Assembly: GCF_002836355.1 (NCBI RefSeq)
Contig: NZ_PJCA01000031.1
Location: forward strand, 124,001 to 188,000
Direction: 5' to 3'
Source of the DNA: Moritella sp. Urea-trap-13
GTDB lineage: Bacteria > Pseudomonadota > Gammaproteobacteria > Enterobacterales > Moritellaceae
Length of the DNA: 64,000 nt
The notes beneath the pieces are model-generated. The model was given only the letters and a program-made list of their open reading frames with translations. It was not told where the DNA came from and searched no databases. Positions 56,427 to 64,000 of the stretch are shown here, piece by piece. The position numbers and the translations under genes were made by a program. Each line of letters starts with the position of its first letter. Position 1 is the stretch's first letter.

Positions 56427-56897
56427 ATGGTCACAATCGAAAAACTTACAAATTTGAGTGCTGAAGCTGTACTTAAAGTTACTTTAGCGGAAGAGCAGGT
56501 TAAGTTTGCTGGTACAGCTGCAGATTTCCTTGCAGATGGTAGTGATACGATACATCTTCACGTGATCAAGTTTGATGATGACGTTGTTGGATTTTTCAAA
56601 ATAGACGTTATGTATTCATTAAGCAATGAACTTGGTATTGAAAATTGCATTGGATTGAGAGCTTTTGCTATTGATGTAAATCAGCAAGGCAAGGGGTTGG
56701 GATCTGCATCAGTGAAAGCATTATTTCCTTACCTAAAACAGAATTATTCATCTTATGGATCGATTTATCTCACTGTTAATTGCAAAAATCCAGGTGCCCG
56801 AATTTGCTATCAAAAAGGCGGTTTTGAGGACTCGGGTGAAAAGTATCTTGGCGGTGCCGCTGGCCCTCAATATATTATGCACGGTAAAATCGCATAA
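56427..56897 (+). CDS. GNAT-family N-acetyltransferase
   Basis: A 156-residue acyl-CoA transferase. The acetyl-CoA-binding motif A is AFAIDVNQQGKGLGSASVKAL (QQGKGLG) and motif B is YLTVNCKNPGARICYQKGGF. The ATG at 56427 has AAAGGA upstream and starts the fold correctly; the longer frame overlaps the previous gene. Substrate unknown. Genes on either side are unrelated in function, as is common in accessory runs. Confidence 0.87.
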   Translation: MVTIEKLTNLSAEAVLKVTLAEEQVKFAGTAADFLADGSDTIHLHVIKFDDDVVGFFKIDVMYSLSNELGIENCIGLRAFAIDVNQQGKGLGSASVKALFPYLKQNYSSYGSIYLTVNCKNPGARICYQKGGFEDSGEKYLGGAAGPQYIMHGKIA

Positions 56898-56994
56898 TAT
56901 GATTACGTGAATGAAGCTGGATTCGAGTAATAAGTGCAACAAAAACGAATTAATTCAATTTAACAGCGCTATATACGCAAAGGAATATACAGAA

Positions 56995-57351
56995 ATGCTT
57001 CATGTAGAAATCAAATATACCGATAATTTGGACATAGATACCGACAAAATATTTAATGTTGTAGAGGGTATTATCACTGACAGTGATAAGAGTGCGGGCG
57101 AATGTAAATCAAGAGCGTATCCTTGTTCTCAGTACAAATATCCCCACATGCTCGTGACAATCTCTTTATTAACTAAGCCACACCGAGATGATGCATTTAC
57201 GCATAAGCTAAGTAACCAAATTGAACACGCAATAAAAAATAATCTTAAGCAAAGTTTATATTTTTCGCTCACAATTGAATACAGCCCTGCTTACTATTCT
57301 ACAAATATTCATCTTGTTGAAGGTGACGAACTTCCGCGCCTAATAGATTAG
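56995..57351 (+). CDS. Small cytoplasmic protein, unknown
   Basis: A 118-residue protein, predicted mixed alpha/beta (LHVEIKYTDNLDIDTDKIF, HMLVTISLLTKPHRDDAFTH, SLYFSLTIEYSPAYYSTNIH). AAAGGAAT lies about 10 bases before the ATG at 56995; the frame runs back to 56911 without a ribosome-binding site. I recognise no family. It has no signal peptide or membrane segment. Confidence 0.55.
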   Translation: MLHVEIKYTDNLDIDTDKIFNVVEGIITDSDKSAGECKSRAYPCSQYKYPHMLVTISLLTKPHRDDAFTHKLSNQIEHAIKNNLKQSLYFSLTIEYSPAYYSTNIHLVEGDELPRLID

Positions 57352-57414
57352 TTATGCCTTTAAATGGTGATCAGTACAATCAGTTCGGATAAATTTAGGT
57401 AAGGTAAACGGAAT

Positions 57415-57639
57415 ATGGTTTTAATGTACCTTTTAGGAATTGTGGTAATGTTGTCGTTTATCCTTTCAGTTTGGCATTACACTAGAAAAAATAAGCTCAA
57501 ATGGGTTAGGGTATTTATAGTGCTCACTGTCAGCTTAACCGGTTTTATTGTGCTAGACGGTTCGACTTTCTGGCTCGTTGATTCTTGCCTTGATGCGAGC
57601 GGTAGTTTCAACTATGAACAAGATAAGTGTGAGTATTAG
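57415..57639 (+). CDS. Small two-helix membrane protein
   Basis: A 74-residue protein with two transmembrane helices (MYLLGIVVMLSFILSVWH and VFIVLTVSLTGFIVL) joined by a basic loop (YTRKNKLKW), then a short tail with two cysteines (DSCLDASG, QDKCEY) likely in the periplasm. It ends 3 bp before the next gene, so the two are an operon. Function unknown; it may assist the hydrolase. Confidence 0.65.
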   Translation: MVLMYLLGIVVMLSFILSVWHYTRKNKLKWVRVFIVLTVSLTGFIVLDGSTFWLVDSCLDASGSFNYEQDKCEY

Positions 57640-57642
57640 GCT

Positions 57643-58629
57643 ATGGATATTCTGTTAACCATCATTAACTTTATCGCCAGCTTTGTCGTGGTTCAATTTT
57701 GTATTATCACTCTGCTCATTGTTTTTGGTAAAGGAAAAAAATCTGCACTAGCTAAAACCGGGCTGGACTTTACTGAGTTATCTTTCGATTATACAAATCT
57801 GCCACCATTGAACAGGTTCGAGAGCAGAGATGGCAAAGGCTTGACGTATCGACACTATCCGTCTCAATCTAATATAGTGCTCATCCTACTGCATGGTTCA
57901 GGTTGGCATAGTCAGTATTTCCTGCCTTTGGCTGAGTCTATCAGCGCAGGTGGGCTGGCTGAGGTTTATACCCCAGATTTACGGGGCCATGGACCAACAC
58001 CTGAGCGGCGCGGGGATGTCGAACACATTGACCAATTGGAAGATGACCTGGCGGATCTTATTGCTCACATTCGAAAAGTTCGTCCCAACGCGAAATTGAT
58101 TGTCGGTGGTCACTCATCTGGCGGTGGATTAGCTATACGTTTTGCGGGCAGTCGATACGCCAAGCAAGTAGACGCCTACCTGTTACTTTCGCCTTTTCTT
58201 AAATACAACGCGGCTACGATGCGTCCTAATTCAGGTGGCTGGGCAAATCCTTACACAGGTCGAATCGTTGGACTAAGCATGCTTAATATGATGGGTATTC
58301 ATTGGTGTGATTCACTGACTGCTATCTCGTTTTATATGCCCAAAGCAGTGCGCGATGGAACCGAAACCTTGGCGTATTCTCATCGACTAAATACCGCTTA
58401 CGCCCCTCGGGATTATAAAAAAGATCTCAGCGCCATCACCCAACCAGTATTGGTTGTTGGTGGTTGCGCTGATGATGCCTTTATTGCCGAACAGTTTGAG
58501 CCAGTCATATCACAATACACCGACGTAGAAGTGTCGCTACTGCCTAATGTGACACACATGGGCGTTGTTGTCGGACCTCAAGTTAAAGCTGTAGTTAAAG
58601 ACTGGCTAGTTGATTTTAATGAGCAATGA
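57643..58629 (+). CDS. Membrane-anchored alpha/beta hydrolase (lysophospholipase-like)
   Basis: A 328-residue protein with an N-terminal membrane helix (FIASFVVVQFCIITLLIVF) and a serine-hydrolase domain. The oxyanion segment is LLHGSGWHSQYF, the nucleophile Ser is in VGGHSSGGGLA, the acid in GGCADDAFI and the His in NVTHMGVV. It resembles monoacylglycerol lipase/lysophospholipase types. It starts 3 bp after the small two-helix protein. The anchor and neighbour suggest lipid work at the inner membrane. Substrate unknown. Confidence 0.85.
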   Translation: MDILLTIINFIASFVVVQFCIITLLIVFGKGKKSALAKTGLDFTELSFDYTNLPPLNRFESRDGKGLTYRHYPSQSNIVLILLHGSGWHSQYFLPLAESISAGGLAEVYTPDLRGHGPTPERRGDVEHIDQLEDDLADLIAHIRKVRPNAKLIVGGHSSGGGLAIRFAGSRYAKQVDAYLLLSPFLKYNAATMRPNSGGWANPYTGRIVGLSMLNMMGIHWCDSLTAISFYMPKAVRDGTETLAYSHRLNTAYAPRDYKKDLSAITQPVLVVGGCADDAFIAEQFEPVISQYTDVEVSLLPNVTHMGVVVGPQVKAVVKDWLVDFNEQ

Positions 58630-58686
58630 GAGTCGTAACGAGAGAAAGGATGAGAATAACAATATTTAATTAACAATGAGATTAAA

Positions 58687-59346
58687 ATGAAAAAACAGAT
58701 TGAACAAAAGATTGGCAATATTGCATTAGTTGTTTAAAATTATGATGCTATCGAATTTTATACCAAGAAATTAAACTTTGAGCTAATCGAAGATACTGAT
58801 TTAGGTGGTGGCAAGCGTTGGGTTCAGATATCACCTCCGAACTCAACGGGAACAAATTTACTCTTAGCTCAAGCGAGTAATGAAGAACAGACAAAATCAG
58901 TCGGAAATCAAACTGGTGGTCGCGTATTTTTGTTTCTGCAAACCAATGACTTTTGGCGTGATTACGAATCGATGCAAGAAAATGGCGTCCATGTTCTCAA
59001 GGAAACTGCAGTTCGGCTTTGTTCTTGTGTTCGGGAGTTTGATACCGTATCTCGTGTTGGTGGTGATGAATTCTGGATTTTACTGACGAATATGCCCGAT
59101 AAAGGTAGCATTATAGCTATCGCAGAAAATTTGATTGAAGCGGTTGCTGCTCCGTATAAATTACAGGGCGAACAGGTAACTATTGGCGCCAGCATAGGTG
59201 TTGCTTTATATCCTGACCATGGGGTCAGTCCTCAGGAATTAGTCAACTTGGCAGACCAAACTATGTATGAAATAAAACGCCAAGGGAAAAATAACTATGC
59301 GTTCGCAGACGTAATTAGCGAACTAAATGTTAATGAAGTAATGTAA
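58687..59346 (+). pseudogene. Broken VOC-protein gene fused to the 3' half of a GGDEF gene
   Basis: From the ATG at 58687 the frame gives a VOC (glyoxalase-fold) start, IGNIALVV, then an in-frame TAA at 58735-58737. It continues in the same frame as VOC (YDAIEFYTKKLNFELIED, GGRVFLFLQTNDFWRDYE). Near 59010, after VHVLKETA, the sequence becomes the middle of a diguanylate cyclase: CVREFDTVSRVGGDEFWILL, GASIGVALYPDHG and YEIKRQGKNNYAF. The GGDEF half lacks its N-terminal substrate and metal residues, and the VOC half lacks its C-terminus. The open part after the stop runs from an internal ATG to 59346. Both halves are surely non-functional. Confidence 0.85.
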
Positions 59347-59452
59347 CTGACTATCACTGCGAAACATCCTACCCGCTAGCGAAACAGTACTTCATCGCCT
59401 ATCTTAGTATTAACCACCTCTGATAACATTAATGCAATTAAGGAGATAATCC

Positions 59453-60316
59453 ATGCTTGTGTTAGATGCATTTTTCACAAAACTTTGGCAACAATACTGT
59501 GTCATTAGTCCGCAAGCTGTCGATATACATCAATTATTTGAAAGTAGTGGTGAAGAGCTAGTGAATGATCACGTTGCTTTTCGCACCTTCGCTGATTCTC
59601 ATATTGGCATCGATATATTAGAAGATGAGGTATTAGCGCTCGGTTATCGACATCTTGACTCTTATAAGTTTGACGTTAAGAAACTGGATGCGCGCTGTTA
59701 TGTGCATGATAAATCACCGACTAAAATCTTCATCAGTGAGCTGCGCTGGAAGTATTTATCTGAAGCCTCTCAGGTTATTATTCAAGACATTATAGAACAG
59801 GCAAAATCGACATTGAAATCCCCCTTACTGGAGCAATCGAGTCGGGGACTCAGCCCATTGTTAAGCGCTGGCCGCTTATGGAAATTACCAAGTTACGCAG
59901 ATTATCAAACCTTAGCCGAAGAGTCCGAATACGCGGCTTGGCTATCGGTCTGGGGGCTCCGCGCCAACCATTTTACCATATTCGTAAATCACTTAAAAAA
60001 CACCCCCGAATTGTCACAAGTCGTGGCGTTATTGCGGCAACAAGGTTACCAGCTGAATGAGGCGGGCGGTGTGATCAAAGGCACACCATCGGACTGCTTA
60101 ATTCAAGCGGCTACGATGGCTGATACTTGCATGGTAGATTTTCACGATGCTGGCGAACAAGCGATAAGCAGTTGCTATTATGAATTTGCACAGCGCTTTA
60201 ACCAAGAAGATGGGACGTTATATCAAGGGTTTGTACCGATGAGTGCGGATAAAATATTTGAATCGACCAACATGAAATCCATACTTGGTAGTACGACCTC
60301 CGACGACGAAAGTTAG
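59453..60316 (+). CDS. hglS: DUF1338 2-oxoadipate dioxygenase/decarboxylase (HglS-like)
   Basis: A 287-residue non-haem iron enzyme. Metal ligands fit the family: His in NDHVAFRTFADS, His in WGLRANHFTIFV and Glu in the C-terminal DKIFESTN. HglS/YdcJ converts 2-oxoadipate to D-2-hydroxyglutarate in lysine breakdown. Bacterial HglS is often longer; this resembles the shorter DUF1338 form. AAGGAG lies 7 bases before the ATG. It heads a three-gene operon with a lysine/saccharopine dehydrogenase and an aminoadipate-semialdehyde dehydrogenase, which strongly supports the assignment. Confidence 0.85.
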   Translation: MLVLDAFFTKLWQQYCVISPQAVDIHQLFESSGEELVNDHVAFRTFADSHIGIDILEDEVLALGYRHLDSYKFDVKKLDARCYVHDKSPTKIFISELRWKYLSEASQVIIQDIIEQAKSTLKSPLLEQSSRGLSPLLSAGRLWKLPSYADYQTLAEESEYAAWLSVWGLRANHFTIFVNHLKNTPELSQVVALLRQQGYQLNEAGGVIKGTPSDCLIQAATMADTCMVDFHDAGEQAISSCYYEFAQRFNQEDGTLYQGFVPMSADKIFESTNMKSILGSTTSDDES

Positions 60317-60342
60317 GCGTTAGCAGCCTTAGGGAGTTATAA

Positions 60343-61440
60343 ATGGCAAAACGAATTGTTGTTTTAGGACTTGGCCGCATTGGCGGTGCAATTGCTCAAA
60401 TCCTCAATAGTCACGATGGTTATGATGTCACAGGCGCTGATATCAACCCTAATGCCGTTGCGCATTTTAGTGATCAATTTACCACTAAGTTATTAGCTAA
60501 CTCGTCAGCAGATACTCGAGATTATAATGATTTACTGGCAGGCCAGGATGCGGTTATATCAGCATTAACATTCAACGATAACCCCTATGTTGCACAGGCC
60601 GCGCTAGTTAATGGCTGTAGCTATTTTGATTTAACTGAAGATGTCCGTTGCACGCAAGCAATTAAAGAAATAGCCATCGCAGCAGCGCTTGGTCAGGTAT
60701 TTATGCCGCAATGTGGTTTAGCGCCCGGGTTTATCGGTATTTTGGGTTACAGCTTTAGGCATAATTTTGACCGCCTTGATAGTCTTAAACTACGCGTTGG
60801 GGCGTTACCTGAATACCCATCCAATCAAATGATGTACAACCTGACTTGGTCTACAGAAGGCTTAATCAACGAATATGCTAATCCGTGTGAATCAATAAAA
60901 AATCATATTCTTACGTTAACTGAGCCATTGGAAGGTCGCGAAGTATTCTCAATCTCGGGCGTCGAGTACGAAGCATTTAATACCTCAGGTGGCTTGGCGA
61001 ATCTTTGTTATAGCTTGGACGGAAAACTGCGAGAACTGACTTATAAAACTATCCGTTATCCAGGCCATTGCAAGTTAATGAAGTTCTTGTTTCATGACTT
61101 ACGCCTAGGTGAAGAGGGTAAGCGTCGAGATATGCTCATGGAGATATTTGAAAGTTCAGTCGCAACGACAATGCAAGATCTGGTTCTGATCTCTGTAGTG
61201 GCCACGGGCTATGTCGATGACAGATTAAGGCAATGCAGTCGTACTTTCTTACTCCGCCATACTGCAGAGCAAAGTGCCATTCAAATCGCCACTGCCAGTG
61301 CAGCAGTCGCCACAGTCGATTTAATTTTAAATAGCTGTGAACAGCGACAAGGGTTTGTTGAGCAAGAGACGTTAGATATCGAAGACTTCTTAGCAAACGA
61401 CTTTGCTCAAGTCTATCGTGATGCGGAATTAAGTATCTAG
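60343..61440 (+). CDS. Saccharopine dehydrogenase-like, probable lysine 6-dehydrogenase
   Basis: A 365-residue enzyme with an N-terminal Rossmann fold (IVVLGLGRIGGAIAQIL, then GADINP) and the saccharopine-dehydrogenase pattern QCGLAPGFIGILGY. It releases aminoadipate semialdehyde either from saccharopine or directly from lysine. No lysine-ketoglutarate reductase is adjacent and the length is near that of lysine 6-dehydrogenases, so direct lysine oxidation is the better guess, not proven. GGGAG precedes the start, 26 bp after the DUF1338 gene. Confidence 0.8.
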   Translation: MAKRIVVLGLGRIGGAIAQILNSHDGYDVTGADINPNAVAHFSDQFTTKLLANSSADTRDYNDLLAGQDAVISALTFNDNPYVAQAALVNGCSYFDLTEDVRCTQAIKEIAIAAALGQVFMPQCGLAPGFIGILGYSFRHNFDRLDSLKLRVGALPEYPSNQMMYNLTWSTEGLINEYANPCESIKNHILTLTEPLEGREVFSISGVEYEAFNTSGGLANLCYSLDGKLRELTYKTIRYPGHCKLMKFLFHDLRLGEEGKRRDMLMEIFESSVATTMQDLVLISVVATGYVDDRLRQCSRTFLLRHTAEQSAIQIATASAAVATVDLILNSCEQRQGFVEQETLDIEDFLANDFAQVYRDAELSI

Positions 61441-61462
61441 TTATAATAACGAGGATAATCAC

Positions 61463-63028
61463 ATGCATGAAGCAATTTTGAAAACCGTACTTGGCGACTT
61501 TTATGCTAAAGATAAACACTATGGTAGTGCGTATCTTGGTGACCAACGCTTTGACAGCGATACTAAAGTGGATGTGATTAGCCCTAACGATGGTCAAAAA
61601 TTTGTGTCCATCAGTCATGCACAACCCGATGTCATTGCAAAAGTGATCCGCAGTGCAACCACCGAGTTTTATCATTGGCGTAGTGTTCCCGCCCCGCAGC
61701 GTGGAGAGTTAGTCAGATTGTTTGCGGAAAAAGCGCGTGTAGCGAAACATCAATTAGCCACTATTATTAGCATTGAAGCGGGTAAGCCCTTTCAAGAAAG
61801 CTTGGGTGAAGTACAAGAGTTAATTGATGTATGTGATTTTGCAGTGGGTTTATCTCGACAACTGTATGGGTTAACTATTGCGACAGAAAGACCTAACCAT
61901 AGAATGATGGAGCAATGGCATCCTCTTGGTCCTGTAGTTATCATTACCGCGTTTAACTTCCCCATGGCAGTGTGGGCTTGGAATGCAGCTATTAGCTTGA
62001 TTTGTGGTAACAGTATTATTTGGAAACCATCGAGCCAAACACCACTCAGCGGATTAGCCTGCCATCAATTACTATTATCAGCCATTAAACAGTTTGGTGC
62101 TAACCCTGCGCTTAGCAGTATTGTTTTCGGTGAGAAACCGCAAGTCGAACAATTAGTCGATCATAAAGATATAGCTCTGGTTTCAGCAACAGGTTCATGT
62201 GCAATGGGACGCGCGGTTAATTGTCGTGTTGCGGCGCGAATGGGACGTACACTATTAGAACTGGGCGGTAACAATGCCATGATTGTGTGCCCGAGTGCCG
62301 ATCTTGAATTAGCTATTCGCGCGATCACCTTCTCAGCTTTGGGCACGAGCGGTCAACGCTGTACAACACTGCGTCGATTGATTGTGCATAGCAGTCTAAA
62401 ACATCAAGTACTCACCAAATTAGAGGCGATTTATAAAACCGTGAGTATCGGCGACCCCTTTGATGGCAATAACTTAATGGGTCCACTGGTTAACCAGCAA
62501 GCCATCGATACCATGAAAGCCAGTATTAAAACCGCTATTTCTCAGGGGGGAAAACTAATTACGGGCGCTGAAAAAGTATCGAATTTAGGTAATAAAGGTA
62601 AAGGCGATCACGGATTTTATATCACGCCTGCTATTATCGATATAGATGCTAAGGCTGATGTTGTCCAGCAGGAGACCTTTGCACCTCTGCTTTATGTACA
62701 CACTTACGACTCACTTGAGCAGGCGATAGCAATACAGAATGGTGTTAGCCAGGGGCTGTCTTCAGCTATCTTTACTAAAGACATGACTGAAGCAGAGATT
62801 TTCGTCAGCGTAAGAGGCTCTGATTGTGGGCTCGTCAATGTCAATATTGGTACTTCAGGGGCCGAAATTGGAGGTGCCTTTGGTGGCGAAAAAGATACCG
62901 GTGGTGGCCGTGAAAGTGGCTCCGATGCATGGAAAGCTTATATGCGTCGTATGACTAACACCATTAATTACGGCAACGAGTTACCTTTGGCGCAAGGCAT
63001 TAGTTTTGATATGCCAAAAGGTGATTAA
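61463..63028 (+). CDS. Aldehyde dehydrogenase, aminoadipate-semialdehyde type (ALDH7-like)
   Basis: A 521-residue NAD(P)-dependent dehydrogenase. Landmarks are VIITAFNFPMAVWAWN (catalytic Asn), LLELGGNNAMIV (general-base Glu) and GTSGQRCTTLRR (catalytic Cys). The Asn-Phe-Pro-Met-Ala-Val-Trp run and GGGRESGSDAWKAYMRR tail are typical of the antiquitin/AmaB group that oxidises aminoadipate semialdehyde (or piperideine-6-carboxylate) to 2-aminoadipate. GAGGA precedes the start. With its two upstream neighbours it makes a lysine-to-2-hydroxyglutarate route lacking only an aminotransferase. Confidence 0.9.
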   Translation: MHEAILKTVLGDFYAKDKHYGSAYLGDQRFDSDTKVDVISPNDGQKFVSISHAQPDVIAKVIRSATTEFYHWRSVPAPQRGELVRLFAEKARVAKHQLATIISIEAGKPFQESLGEVQELIDVCDFAVGLSRQLYGLTIATERPNHRMMEQWHPLGPVVIITAFNFPMAVWAWNAAISLICGNSIIWKPSSQTPLSGLACHQLLLSAIKQFGANPALSSIVFGEKPQVEQLVDHKDIALVSATGSCAMGRAVNCRVAARMGRTLLELGGNNAMIVCPSADLELAIRAITFSALGTSGQRCTTLRRLIVHSSLKHQVLTKLEAIYKTVSIGDPFDGNNLMGPLVNQQAIDTMKASIKTAISQGGKLITGAEKVSNLGNKGKGDHGFYITPAIIDIDAKADVVQQETFAPLLYVHTYDSLEQAIAIQNGVSQGLSSAIFTKDMTEAEIFVSVRGSDCGLVNVNIGTSGAEIGGAFGGEKDTGGGRESGSDAWKAYMRRMTNTINYGNELPLAQGISFDMPKGD

Positions 63029-63130
63029 GCGTTATGTTAGCAGCAGGTATATTATTCTTATTTATTGAATAACAATTTTTTAGCGTGTAAATTTGAGACT
63101 AATGTTCAGTTAGCACACCAAGGAAAGTTA

Positions 63131-63595
63131 GTGATAATTAGAAAAGCCAAATTAGATGATATAGATGCGATTAGTCAGCTAATCACAACGCTCGTCATTA
63201 AGCATATTTTACCGACTTGTAGTGAAGACGGTGGGCAGTTAATTTTGAACTCTATGGCGCCAAGTTGTATTGCGGGTTATTTAGCTGCTGGTTACGAATA
63301 CCATGTTGCGGAGTTAAACGGCGAAATAATTGCTGTCGTCGGTATGAAAGAAAACACGCATTTGTACCATTTATTTGTTGCTGACGGCCAGCAAGGAAAA
63401 GGATTATCAAGAACACTGTGGGAACAAGCGAAGAGCGTCTGCTTAGAACAGGGTAATCCGGGTAAGTTTACGGTTAACTCAGCCTTGAATGCAGTTGATG
63501 TATATCTAAAATTCGGATTTGTACCTGTTAGTGGCGTTCGTGAGAAATGTGGTGTTAAAGATATGCCGATGGAATTAATTTATGCGGAGTCATAA
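63131..63595 (+). CDS. GNAT-family N-acetyltransferase, GTG start
   Basis: A 154-residue acetyltransferase. It opens MIIRKAKLDDIDAISQLI, with the acetyl-CoA loop HLFVADGQQGKGLSRTLWEQ and the C-terminal NSALNAVDVYLKFGFVPVSG. A GTG start at 63131 is chosen: AAGGAAAG sits 5 bases upstream and the domain then begins at residue 1. The open frame back to a TTG at 63065 adds 22 residues that do not belong to the fold. It follows the lysine operon by 102 bp and may be transcribed with it. Substrate unknown. Confidence 0.85.
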   Translation: MIIRKAKLDDIDAISQLITTLVIKHILPTCSEDGGQLILNSMAPSCIAGYLAAGYEYHVAELNGEIIAVVGMKENTHLYHLFVADGQQGKGLSRTLWEQAKSVCLEQGNPGKFTVNSALNAVDVYLKFGFVPVSGVREKCGVKDMPMELIYAES

Positions 63596-63618
63596 CGTTT
63601 TGCATTAATAAAGTACCA

Positions 63619-63650
63619 ATAGGGCTAGTCAGACTAGTGCCTATCTTTTC
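63619..63650 (+). terminator. Probable terminator after the GNAT gene
   Basis: ATAGG/CCTAT and CTAGT/ACTAG pair between 63619 and 63644 around a 3-base loop, with a small internal mismatch and CTTTTC after. The rest of the gap to 63881 shows no gene. Confidence 0.55.
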
Positions 63651-63881
63651 CCTCATTCTTCAAAAAGTTAATCCTCAGAGAACTATCTGTAATTAAAATG
63701 GTCTGTACTGCTTATGTTGGATATTTCCATATTGTGGGTTATTGGGTGTTATATATGCGTATAATAGATAAGTCATTGTAAATACTATTTTAAAGGCTAT
63801 AGTTGAGTAATAGTTTATTATGACGAGTTGGCTTGTATGCAAAGCATCATTAATAAGACAGGATATTAATAGGATGATTAT

Positions 63882-64000
63882 ATGAAGGGAATTATGGCAA
63901 CGGCCGTTATTACTGGCTTATTACTTTCGGGTTGTAGCGAAGAACAGGTCGTCATACCCGAACCAGATTCACGGCCAGTGAAGCTGCAAGCCGTTGATGT
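63882..64000 (+). CDS. RND efflux adaptor lipoprotein, 5' end only
   Basis: The frame opens at an ATG at 63882 with GGATG upstream and runs off the window after 39 codons. It has a signal peptide with lipobox LLSGC (Cys17) and then EPDSRPVKLQAVDV. The RPVKL segment right after the lipobox matches the opening of the other adaptor in this window (37432-38508), so it is very likely a second membrane-fusion protein, with its pump gene beyond the edge. Confidence 0.7.
   Translation, partial: MKGIMATAVITGLLLSGCSEEQVVIPEPDSRPVKLQAVD

Noticed and set aside
58930-59346. Functional small diguanylate cyclase
   Set aside because: The first half of the GGDEF domain is replaced by VOC sequence, so substrate and metal residues are missing.
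53321-60342. Chromosomal integron cassette array
   Set aside because: Some gaps contain GTTRRRY-like ends (for example near 55462, 56023 and 60313), but I could not find matching 5' halves or attC-type imperfect stems, nor an integrase gene.

Overview
The window looks like chromosome from a marine gammaproteobacterium of the Alteromonadales type (Moritella/Psychromonas/Shewanella-like). This is judged from AT-rich coding sequence, the block gyrA / ubiG / nrdA-nrdB-yfaE, grcA, trhO, many outer-membrane barrel proteins and a compatible-solute operon. No rRNA, tRNA, insertion sequence, prophage or CRISPR array is visible. The species call is an inference; no database search was possible.

Layout. 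1-4.1 kb: end of a ChrR-like cupin gene, a LysR regulator, an enoyl-CoA hydratase/isomerase, a two-helix membrane protein, grcA with a strong 5' hairpin, and a MAPEG protein. 4.2-14.3 kb: a signalling island with a membrane CHASE/PAS hybrid histidine kinase facing a three-gene operon: a helical-domain/AAA-like ATPase, a second AAA-like ATPase fused to a hybrid histidine kinase, and a lone receiver. 14.3-21.5 kb: envelope and secreted proteins (DUF3943 protein, small barrel, alkyl-sulfatase-like metallo-beta-lactamase protein, epoxide-hydrolase-like enzyme, DUF4156 lipoprotein). Three promoters here carry the same pair of CACACAT elements spaced exactly 21 bp. 21.6-24.6 kb: a glycerophosphodiesterase/MFS operon and an unknown secreted protein. 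24.7-29.7 kb: an operon for a glucosylglycerate cycle, with a D-glycerate kinase fused to a sugar-phosphoglycerate phosphatase, GpgS and a GH13_18 phosphorylase. 29.9-41.5 kb: trhO, two barrel proteins, a DUF4399 protein, an RND efflux pair with divergent LysR, an L,D-transpeptidase, a TauE/SafE permease and DUF3565. 41.8-51 kb: an orphan DUF692 (MNIO) enzyme, yfaE-nrdB-nrdA with paired NrdR boxes, ubiG and gyrA.

51-59.4 kb is an accessory stretch: a barrel/lipoprotein pair, a decayed 114-bp copy of part of gyrA, then a run of small unrelated same-strand genes ending in a broken VOC-GGDEF chimera. 59.4-63.6 kb is a lysine-catabolism operon (HglS-type DUF1338 enzyme, lysine/saccharopine dehydrogenase, aminoadipate-semialdehyde dehydrogenase) with a GNAT gene. 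The window ends inside an RND adaptor lipoprotein gene.

The best candidates for undescribed biology are the AAA-ATPase/phosphorelay island (4.2-14.3 kb), the three-promoter 21-bp direct-repeat regulon (15.8-16.9 kb) and the self-contained glucosylglycerate operon with its kinase-phosphatase fusion (24.7-29.7 kb).
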